Origin: Clytia hemisphaerica
Taxonomy: Eukaryota; Cnidaria; Hydrozoa; Leptothecata; Clytiidae
NCBI GenBank assembly: GCA_902728285.1
Contig: CACVBU010001155.1
Location: 14,093-78,092, forward strand
Length of the DNA: 64,000 bases
Direction of reading: 5' to 3'
Both the position numbers and the translations under genes were made by a program. Shown in pieces: positions 55,638 to 64,000 of the stretch (within the stretch, counting starts at the first letter, position 1; every line of letters starts with the position of its first letter). The notes beneath the pieces are model-generated. The model saw nothing but the letters and a program-made list of their open reading frames with translations. It did no database searches and was not told the DNA's origin.

Positions 55638-56188
55638 CAATCATGGACAAAAGGTTGTAGACAAATGAAATTTCAGTGAAAAATGATGAGAAATAGAACA
55701 AAATGACTCTTCAATGTGTCTGAAAAAAGGAGGGAAGTTAAGAAAAACACTTTAGAAGTCGTTGAATTGCTTTTGAGGGAACCACAAGCAAAAAATCAAC
55801 GTTTTGATACTGGTGTAAGCCAATTAATCAAGCCCTTGTGGTTTGCCCTTGTGGTTTGCCCTTGTGGTTTGCCCTTGTGGTTTGCCCTTGTGGTTTGCCC
55901 TTGTGGTTTGCCCTTGTGGTTTGCCCTTGTGGTTTGCCCTTGTGGTTTGCCCTTGTGGTTTGCCCTTGTGGTTGCCTTGTGGTTTGCCCTTGTGGTTTGC
56001 CCTTGTGGTTTGCCCTTGTGGTTTGCCCTTGTGGTTTGCCCTTGTGGTTTGCCCTTGTGGGTGACTTTCAAAGAACAGCTTTGAATGGGTTTGGAAAGCA
56101 CCCAGAACCTCTTGGGAACTTGTTTTTGATCGATATTGAAGTATTTTGCAAATATTGCAGAAGTCTACAAACCTTTTGTCCATGATTG
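55638..56188. mobile_element. Tc1/mariner-like non-autonomous element carrying a minisatellite
   Basis: Terminal inverted repeat CAATCATGGACAAAAGGTTGTAGAC with one extra base in one arm, flanked by TA on both sides (55636-55637, 56189-56190). Ends of the CA(G/A)TCATGGACAAAAG type and TA targets are typical of Tc1/mariner relatives. It interrupts a copy of dispersed repeat F, and the uninterrupted sequence is at 37511. The 551 bp interior is mostly the 13-bp minisatellite. Confidence 0.85.
55832..56058 (+). repeat. 13-bp minisatellite, about 17 units
   Basis: Unit gcccttgtggttt. One unit, near 55970, lacks two bases (ttgtggttgcc). Three frames on each strand stay open across it and yield repetitive frames of 70-120 codons; these are not genes. 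Confidence 0.95.
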
Positions 56189-56403
56189 TATGTTGGCCAT
56201 CGAAGCCTTATGTTCTTATATAGTTAGCATAACCCTAGTTCCTAGCTCAAGTTATTCCTATTCAATAACTCGGTTCGGTCGCAACAACTCGGTTTTTCAT
56301 AACTCAATAAACAATAACTCATAAAAATAATCCGGCCTCAATTTCCGCGGACCGGATAACTGTTCCGACAGCCGGATGACTACCTTATTATATAGAACTT
56401 ATA

Positions 56404-56690
56404 TTGGCGAAATTGGCGAGCGAATTCAGAATTTTTTAGGTCATTCGCCAATTTAAGTTCTCGCCAAAATTAAAAAAATCGTTGATTCGCTAAAATAAGT
56501 TCTCACCAAAATTAAAAATTTTGGTATTTTGCCTAAAGAACTTCTTGAGTTCACAAAAAAAGCTTCAAATAAGGCAAAATAGAAAAGATTTACGCTGTCA
56601 TTCGCCAAAACAAGTTCGCACCAAAATCAAAAAAATTCCTGGTTCGCCAAAATTAGTTCTCGCTAAAATTAACAAGCTAGATGCTGAATG
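56404..56690 (+). repeat. TTCGCCAAAATTA-rich repeat, left part
   Basis: Repeated motif (c)attcgccaaaa...gttctcgccaaaatt. A similar short piece (gttcgccaaaattagttctca) lies at 58319-58340, after array B. Just outside, 56338-56385 and 58370-58410 share ttccg(c)...ccggccggataac. The array therefore appears to sit inside a split element. Confidence 0.6.
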
Positions 56691-56860
56691 GACCTACCTG
56701 ATGATGAAAGTTGGATAGCAATGCGAGGAGAAAAATATCAGTCAAAAAATATAGCGTTTAGCGAAAATGCATAACGCAATAAATTCATCATCGATTGTTG
56801 ATGGGGGGAGAGGGAAGGGTTGTAGGGGAAAAATAGATAGAAAGTTCTGGTCGCAAAAAT

Positions 56861-58305
56861 CAGTTTATTGACAATTGAATCATGCTTGATGGTGAGCATT
56901 GGTTATCAATAATGTTTTTGTGCGACAAACATAGAAATACAAGGAAAAAATCTAATGAAAATCTGCAAAAACAGCGATTTCCGGCATTTTAACCGAAAAA
57001 AAAAATTTCTCAAAAATCGAACTCAGAGGATGTTTTGAGCATTGCGAATATGCATCTTTCTGCAAAAAATCAGAAAAAACTTTTGATGAAAATTCGAGAA
57101 AATGTAGAAAAGCCGGTTTTTCCGCCATATTTCCGGCAGTTTCGGCCGGAAATTTTTTTTTCTAAAATCAGGCTCCGTCACATTTCAGGTATTGTTATAT
57201 TGCATCAGTGTGCAAAATTTCATAAAAAATATAAAGTACAGCTCGAGAAATTCAAGAAATACTGTCTTTCCGGCAAAAATAGGTTGTTCCGGCGATTTTT
57301 AAATAGCTCCGGTTTCAAAAATCAATTTTATTGAAAATTGAAACAGGCTTGATGGTGGGCATTGCTATTAATAATCTTTCTGAATAAAAAAACAACCAAT
57401 TGTAAGGAAAAAGTCCAATGAAAATCCAGAAAAACGGCGCGATTTATGGCATATTTACAGCATTTTCGGCCGGAAAAAAAATTTCCTCAAAAATCAAACT
57501 CGGCCATGTTTTGAACAATATTAATACGCATCTTTGAGCAAAAAATCAGAAAAAACTAATGATAAAATCTCGAGAAAATGCCAAAAAAACAGTTTTTCCG
57601 GCATATTTCCGGCATTTTCGGCCGGAAAAAAATGTTTTTCGAAAATTGGGCTCCGTTACTTTTTAGGTATTGTCATTTTACATCAGTGTGCAAAATTTCA
57701 TAAAAAAATATAAAGTACAACTCGAGAAATTCAAGAAATACCGTTTTTCCGGTGAAAATCGGCTGTTCCGGAAATTTTTAGAAAGTTCCGGCTTCAATAA
57801 TCAGTTTTATTGACAATTGAACCATGCTTGATCGTGGAAATTGCTATTAACAATGTTTTTGTGTGAAAAAACAACCAATTATAAGGAAAAAGTCCGATGA
57901 AAATCTGCAAAAACGGCGATTTCCGGCATATTTCCGGCATTTTCGGCCGGAAAAGAATTTTTCTCAAAAACCGGACTCTACCATGTTTTGGACATTGCTA
58001 ATACGCATCTTTGTGCAAAAAATCTGAAAAAACTAATGATGAAATCTCGAGAAAATGCCAAAAAACCGGTTTTTCCGGCATATTTCCGGCATTTTCGGTC
58101 GGAAATGATTTTTTTTCGAAAATCGGGCTCCGTTACATTTTGGGTATTATCATTTTGCATCATTGTGCCAAAAATCAGAAAAAACTAATGAGCTTATCTC
58201 CAGAAAAGCTGGTAACAGACGGACGGACGGACGAACGAACGAACGAACGAACGAACGGACGGACATCGGTTAATTTATAGGACCTCCAAGGTAGGTCCAA
58301 AAAAG
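56861..58305 (+). repeat. Tandem array B: three units of 462-503 bp
   Basis: Units start at 56861, 57323 and 57802 with 'ca(g/a)tttTATTGa(c/a)aattgaa(t/a/c)ca'. Each includes several 'ccggcatatttccggcatttt' blocks and a 'tcgggctccgt'-type block. The last unit ends with an ACGG/AACG microsatellite (58217-58264) and the same terminal module as array A. Arrays A and B are distinct subfamilies of one family. Confidence 0.85.
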
Positions 58306-60066
58306 AAATTTGAATCGACCGTTCGCCAAAATTAGTTCTCACCACAAAAAATTCCCTTAAGGTATTCCGAATGCCAATTTTCCGCCGGCCGGATAACATT
58401 TCCGCAGGCCGGGCGACTATTCCGCCGACCGACCGAGAAACTATTTCGACGGCAGAATTTCCGGCGAATTCTGACCCTGACCTTCCCCTGATATTTGAAC
58501 TTTATGGATCTGTTTTATGCCGTTAAATGAAAAAAGCATGGAAGAAGTTAAATAATTTAGAAGGAACAAATTAATAAATTCTTGGAATTTATGTCCGTCA
58601 ATAGAAGTTCAAGTAAAATAAAAGAGCAAAAATTAATCTTCTGAGACCTAAAATTTCGCGCTAATTATTAAATGAATTAAAAATAATTAAGAATTAAATT
58701 CGTAATGAGTGCATAAAAATTAAGTTAAAACGTAAACAATTATAAAAACAAAATTACAAAAAAATTTTCATACGAAATCAAGCTTTGGAAAAAAAATTAA
58801 GAGTTGATAAAAGCTAGTCCAAAGAAATTCCTGCTCGTTCAGAGGAGTTCGTGAGAAGTTCACACTATTTATAAAAGCAACGGTTTTAACTATCTTGGTA
58901 ATGGTTTCCAAACGAGGCATTCGTTGCACTCAAAATGATTTACGAAAAGATCTATTCGAGACAAAATTTATCTAATAAAAAATAATTCATTCCGTTTTCA
59001 CACTGTACACAACTTTAGTAAGAACGCACTAAAAAAAAAAAAAAAACGAATTCAAAAACAATAAAAGATTCAAACAATATACTTAAAAAATAAAAAACAA
59101 AACAAAAATTCCAAAAAAAAAAAACTCTTAAAGTGTCAACTACTGACATTTATACAAAGTTGGGTCATTATTAATTAATTAATATTTGTAAAATAACTAC
59201 ATCCAAACTGAATAATTGCATCGATGAATAATCAATATCGTTAATGAGTTCTAATTCCAAAAATTATAAAGCCCAAAACTACCTTAATAAAGAAATTTTG
59301 ACGGGGATTTAATTTGGCTGATGGATGGAAAAAAATAAATTTCAACGGGAACCTAATTTGGCAGGTTTTTAGTAAATCTGCTAAATCCGCCAAAATTTCT
59401 TACTTTAAGGTAATTATTAATGTTAAAAACTGAATTTTACCGCTTATAATGCTATAACTGCAGCAATCCTAATAAAAGCAAAACTGTTTTTTTGTTCAAT
59501 CTTATACCCAATTAAAGCCCAACATCGCTCAAATATAATCTCACTTGATCCCATAACAAATTATAACCATTAGCTGGCCTCAGTCCATTAAAGATTAATG
59601 CGATAATTTTTGAATCACCAAAATCCCAGTAAATAAATTATTCCTACCCAAAAGCAATATTTGATTCTCAACATAATCATTCCAGCAGCAACAAAATTAC
59701 ATACCCATAGAATTTCATCATCTTTCCGTTTCCACACTACCGATAAACTAAAATGCGCACGCTTCCAGAGCGTGACACACTTTTCCACTAATTGGAACTC
59801 TTTTTCTATTAAGAACATTTATTCCATAATATGAAATAAAATCATAAAATGGAATAAGTTTCAATAGAGTGAAGTAACGAACTACTTTCCAATCAAGAAT
59901 TATTGAATCGCATCTTCATCCATTCCTTCGTAACTAGCATCTCCATCCATTCATCCGTCGTACAAGTCCCATTATGATTTAAGTTAAACTGTGATAAAAA
60001 ACGCGTTTGACATAACAAAATATAGAAGAGGGAAGAAAGGGAGAGAAATAACCAACAAACCAGTAA
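58306..60066. other. Repeat edge and 3' flank of the FERM gene
   Basis: 58370-58460 is rich in CCGGCCGG/CCGACCG motifs. A-runs lie at 59030-59130. 59290-59410 shows degenerate TTTGGC/CCGCCAAAA motifs. The 3' UTR of the FRMD-like gene runs on the minus strand from 60066. No other gene seen. Confidence 0.45.
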
Positions 60067-60688
60067 TCATGATTTAGACGTTAAAGAAAGTTGTATAAAG
60101 TATGCAATAGGAAGAATAACTAAAACCAACATAACCCATAACAGTGCTTGGTTACCACCGGTCAAGTTATTGAGAGTCGCCGATAGAGTTGCAGGAGGAA
60201 CAGTTTGTTTAATACATTCAATGTTTTGTTTTTGTTGGCTTTGTACTACAGGAGAATCGACGTGATCGAAATCAGGTCTTGTTTCTGTTTGATCTTCAGT
60301 AACAGATTCGACATTTTCGACTTGTATAACAGGCGGTGACATGTTAACGATAGGCTGTTGTGAAGACGACCCCGTACTGCTGGCATCTTGTGAACTTGAC
60401 GTTGAGACGTTATCAAAGATTTGCGAATTACGTGCAGATTCGTGATCTGACGATGGGAATTCTTTGGTTTCAAATTCAGCTAGTTCGTCCTCTTTTTCAC
60501 CGTTGAGTTTAGATGCACTACTGTTGGACGAACGCTCAGAATCACCACCATTCTCTACCCTGTTCCCAGTACCGTTCCGTTCGTCTTTTGGAGTGTTCCG
60601 GAATTTGGCTTGTATTTGCTCCAAATCTGGCATCGAGATACAGCTTTTACGGTTGTTAGCTTGAATGGATAACCGGAGACTTGATTTC
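60067..60688 (-). CDS. FRMD-like gene, last exon
   Basis: The acceptor is ttgtatcaatag at 60690-60689. It encodes [21 protein letters not shown], a long Ser/Asp/Glu-rich low-complexity linker, then [20 protein letters not shown] and SLTSKS before the stop, which is a tail-anchor layout. The open frame that continues upstream to 60792 is intron. Confidence 0.88.
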
Positions 60689-63600
60689 CTATTGATACAA
60701 GCAAATAAATAATAAATCTGATGTGATGGCCAAGTGGTCGAAGACGCGAGAATCTTAAGCCAAGACTCCCTAGTTTGACCAACTCCTTTCAAGTACCGGC
60801 CGGTTCATATGTAGTTGGCCGTAGAAACATACAAAAGATTGTCGAAGAGTTTAGATTACTAGACGATCTATTTAAAATACAGATGCTTGCAAAGATCTTG
60901 AACAACCATAAGCAGACGTATAGATAAATATCAATCAGACAATTTCATTCTACGTACCTTTGTATAGTAGGTGGTGTTGTTCTTCTAATAGTTTCACTTT
61001 CATTTTTCAGTTCTGATTCTGTCTTACCGCTGAAAGTAAGAGAAAAAGGAGATAAAGTACAAAGCAATCACAGAGTTGAAACTCCTGAATCTGGCTCTTT
61101 AGATTGCCGTTCCACCTAATATTGATCTATTCCTCTTAGCGCAGGTGAATTAGGTTACTCCTGCTGCACATGTTAACAACTAAAGCTATCGTCATAGTGT
61201 AAACGACTCCTTGGTCGACACTTATGAAAACCGTCATATCGGACTCAGATTTGTTAATTAACTTTATCCTAATAATTTTCACGTCTTCAATTTTCGCGCA
61301 CCTCATAAAGTCAGGATATTCGCACACACTTTAATTTTCGCGCATCCTGTAATTTCTGGGATTCTGGGATATAGGAAAAAGTGCCAACAGAAAAGAAATT
61401 AGAAGTTTTACTCACTTATCAGTACTTGTTTCTTAGTAAGAGCGCCAAGATGAGATTTCTACACATTTATAATCATTCCTAAACCGCACGTCTTTTCACA
61501 GTCCAGTGTGCGGGAAAAAAAGAGGCGCGCGAAAGTTATCGGGATTAAGATTGGATTTGAGCTGTAAAAAGTTTCGACAAAATGAATCGATCCAATATAG
61601 CTAAATAGAGTGTTAATGAAAAACTATTGGCTCGACAAGACATACCTGAATTTATATTTACTACGTCGAAATATATTTTGAGGTGACAATGCTGATCTTC
61701 TGGGTACTTGTGTTTTCACTGGTTCCTCACTACAAAGAAAGGATAAATAAATTAATGCTTATTCAAAATATGCAATTTTTTAGTCTTATAATCTTTGTGT
61801 TTAATTGTAATAGACCAGCGGCCAAGGTAGTGAAGTGTGTCACTTCGTAGGGCACCCCATAGATCAGCACAAATTTTTGATATTATGCTCTTAATAGGGT
61901 GCAGAATTGACTTAAGTGAATAGATTTTTGGTTAATCCATCGAATCTATCAAAGGGATCCCTTTTACCATAGCGTCAGCCTGGTTTTAGGTCCCAGGCAA
62001 AGATAAGGTCCCCCCTGAGTTTTAAGTTCCCCCAAAGATTTATGAATTTTTTGTTAGCCTCCAGGACTTTTGACCCTAGACACTTTCAAAAAATTGATCC
62101 AGTAAAAAAGGGCTTTCCAATGTAAATTACGTTCAGTTCTAAGTTTAAGATCAAATCTTTTGCACACTTTCTATAAAAATAGTGCGCCGCAGGGGAAAAT
62201 TTTTCAGATTCATGAGCTTCAATTTGAGTAATTGAAGCCAACTGTTGAGCTGAATTATTTTAGCCCCCACGTTAAGTGATGAGATTTTAGCTCCCCCCAA
62301 TTACATAGTTCCCCGCAAAAAAGTGATGTACTTCCAGCCCCCTTTTTTTTGGGAAAAATTTAGGGTGTAACCCCCCCCTCAACCAGCAGGGGGAGAGGGC
62401 TCAGGGGGGGGGGCTGACGCTATGTTTACTAACGATTTTTGCTCTGATCTTATCTAAGGAGTGTCCTACGAAAACCTGTTTTGAGGCCTTTTATTTTAGA
62501 ACAAATTATAGACTTTGGTCTATAAGGAACCCTTCGTACAATTTTACGCAATAATCACGCCAAGCAATCACATAAGATTGTCCACCATTAAAAAAAGTGA
62601 AAAACTTTCCTTTTCCTAGTGGTTTTTGGGAAAATCACGTAAGTGTGCCAAAGCTGGGTATATAGAAAAGGGAACAAACCTGTAGAATGTCATGTGTTCA
62701 ACAGCACATTTCCATAGATGTTTACAAGCCGGTGTGTCCGTCAAACGAAACGCATAGTTTTTCTTTTTCTAAAAGAGAAAAAAAATAGTTATACAAGGAG
62801 CCTGAATAGTGATAAAAATTATGTTATTATTTATGACGTAATGTATTCTACGGAAACACCCCAGTTTCTGCCTGTAGTGGCAAATTCATACTAGAGCTAG
62901 CTGGAGAAAAATAGTTAATAATTTGCCACTAATTACAAAAAACCGTGGTGTTCCCGTAGAAAACATGACGTATAATGGACATCAGGAAAAGGAAAAAGAG
63001 GAACTTTTTGAAATCAATTTTTGCCATCCTTTTATGGAGCACGTCTCAATGCATCAGCATTAACATTTAGTTTCCAATTCGAGTCCCTGCTCTTAAAAAT
63101 GGGCGGATAAAGAAAGAAAAGAAGTGTTACTTACTTTTTCTGAGACGACTTGTATATAAAAATGCTTATTTTCGTATGAAACCTTGCTAACCTCAGTCCT
63201 GTAGAAAATGAGAAAGGAGATTGTAATAAGTTCTTTTGCAGAGCAGATATAATATGTAAATCAAAAAATTTAATATGGGGTAAAAAAACACACCGGTATG
63301 TAACGTAGTCACGGTTAACAATCTAAAAGTTCGCTCAGCAATCAAATAAAAACTTTTTCACAGAAAATCAAAATTTCCGAATAATTCGAGGGCGAACTAA
63401 GCAGGCTGGCAAAAAGACTATCTTGACTTTCAAATAAGACTTTTCCGGATAGAGTACCAGTCTGGATTTGTTTCTTTTTCAGCACTATTCGAATTTTGTC
63501 ATTTTGACGTGTTTGATTGTTGACCAAGCATAGTATATGCTTGTTATATGTTTATGAATTATTATGCTTTTGATTCACCCAAACCAATTTTTTATAAAAT

Positions 63601-64000
63601 CTCAGAAATTTTGTTAACATTCGATCCAAAAGCGTTAAGATTTTTGGAGCAGTGGAATGTGACTAGTCGTGGAATGTATTTTTTTACTTGACGACTTCCA
63701 AACCTTTTTGAATAGAAAAAAACTGACCACATGAAAAATATTACAGGCTGGCGTATATGCTATGTTATGCTTAGGAAATCTGGAAATCTGAGCCTTCGTA
63801 TGCTTATAAGCGTTATGCTTATAAAAAATATGTGCAGTATGTAAGGCATTTATACATTTTTGGTCGTGTGAAGATTGAATAAGAGAGAGAGTCGACTGTA
63901 TGCTTACCATCCAATACCAAACACTCTTCGCGCTTCACGAATGATTTGTATCCCTTGAGGTGTCAAACCGAGATACAATGGAAAATCTTCATGGTCCTGT
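60067..64000 (-). CDS. FRMD3/FRMD5-like FERM-domain protein with C-terminal membrane anchor, 3' part
   Basis: Six exons, whose phases all agree, encode 340 residues and continue past the window edge: 64000-63908, 63198-63135, 62768-62680, 61729-61646, 61029-60958 and 60688-60067. Exons 1-3 are the FERM C-lobe ([28 protein letters not shown], then [15 protein letters not shown], the most conserved block). Exons 4-5 are a FERM-adjacent segment ([16 protein letters not shown]). Exon 6 is a Ser/Glu-rich linker ending in one hydrophobic span. FERM proteins link membrane proteins to cortical actin and signalling. A membrane span at the end is characteristic of the FRMD3/FRMD5 branch, as is the sequence after the C-lobe. 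The FERM N- and middle lobes lie outside. Confidence 0.88.
60958..61029 (-). CDS. FRMD-like gene, exon (FERM-adjacent)
   Basis: 72 bases between cttactttcag and AG|GTACGT. It encodes [23 protein letters not shown], split codons on both sides. Confidence 0.88.
61646..61729 (-). CDS. FRMD-like gene, exon (FERM-adjacent)
   Basis: 84 bases between tttctttgtag and AG|GTATGT. It encodes [18 protein letters not shown] then IFRRSKYKF. Confidence 0.88.
61968..62424. mobile_element. Intronic MITE-like element
   Basis: 13 bp ends CATAGCGTCAGCC / GGCTGACGCTATG, flanked by TTTAC on both sides (61963-61967, 62425-62429). The interior is rich in runs of C, then G. It lies in the intron between the third and fourth visible exons. 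Confidence 0.75.
62680..62768 (-). CDS. FRMD-like gene, exon (FERM C-lobe end)
   Basis: 89 bases between tttctcttttag and AG|GTTTGT. It encodes [14 protein letters not shown] and [15 protein letters not shown]. Confidence 0.92.
62831..62975. mobile_element. Small intronic MITE-like palindrome
   Basis: Left 'tatgacgtaatgtattctacggaaacacc' and right 'ggtgttcccgtagaaaacatgacgtata' are inverted copies. The inner parts share 'tagtggcaaatt'. About 145 bp. Confidence 0.7.
63135..63198 (-). CDS. FRMD-like gene, exon (FERM C-lobe)
   Basis: 64 bases between ttttctacag and AAA|GTAAGT. It encodes the end of GW then [21 protein letters not shown]. Confidence 0.9.
63908..64000 (-). CDS. FRMD-like gene, exon running off the window
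   Basis: At least 93 bases, ending ATG|GTAAGC. It encodes [19 protein letters not shown] and [10 protein letters not shown]. Confidence 0.88.

Noticed and set aside
55716..56185. Long frames on both strands encoding repeated VVCPCGLPLWFAL or GQTTRANHKGKP
   Set aside because: They are translations of the 13-bp minisatellite, open in several frames at once.
60689..60792. N-terminal 34 codons of the 241-codon frame as coding
   Set aside because: A splice acceptor at 60690-60689 with matching phase to the upstream exon shows this is intron.
60721..60800. tRNA-Leu-like sequence (TGGCCAAGTGGTC ... CTTAAG) in an intron
   Set aside because: The A box looks good, but no paired acceptor, weak B box and no cloverleaf; at most a relic.

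Overview
The window is nuclear DNA from an invertebrate animal; I cannot place it to phylum. It is AT-rich, has GT-AG introns, and holds a FERM-domain protein gene, an LTR retroelement with an envelope-like gene, a non-LTR retrotransposon remnant and many small palindromic elements. Genes are few: most of the 64 kb is repeats.

Layout. 1-4.2 kb: copies of a roughly 460-500 bp tandem unit inside an inverted-repeat pair. 4.2-9.9 kb: AT-rich and gene-poor, with one MITE-like element. 9.9-19.6 kb: a tRNA-like (SINE-like) repeat interrupted by a complete minus-strand Ty3/gypsy-type element with two 752 bp LTRs, 4 bp target duplications, gag, protease, RT/RNase H, a truncated integrase, an envelope-like ORF missing its front part, and a small Arg/Lys-rich ORF. 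20.7-22.3 kb: a decayed CR1/L2/Jockey-type LINE. 23.4-27.1 kb: two adjoining large inverted-repeat elements, each with nested material. 27.4-28.9 kb: fragments of two probable minus-strand genes next to a palindromic MITE. 29-59 kb: a dense series of inverted-repeat elements, two minisatellites, a second 470 bp tandem array, and two candidate small membrane-protein genes (38736 and 50091). 60-64 kb: the 3' part of a minus-strand FRMD3/FRMD5-like gene in six spliced exons.

The most interesting part is the LTR element. Its LTRs differ at one base, so it moved recently. Yet its integrase stops before two of the three catalytic acids, and only 11 bp later an envelope-like frame opens that lacks a signal peptide. 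This fits one internal deletion and mobilisation in trans. Gag and protease share a frame across a UGA-CUA stop, protease and RT are offset by +1 over a T7 run, the primer site matches the 3' end of tRNA-Gln, and the leader carries three copies of one hairpin. The small 3' ORF has an acidic N-terminus and an arginine-rich motif like those of retroviral RNA-binding regulators.

The other informative structures are a Tc1/mariner-like element carrying a 13 bp minisatellite, whose empty site is preserved in a second copy of its host repeat within the window, and a near-symmetrical nested foldback with a TTAA-flanked insert. All homology statements come from reading motifs; no database search was possible.
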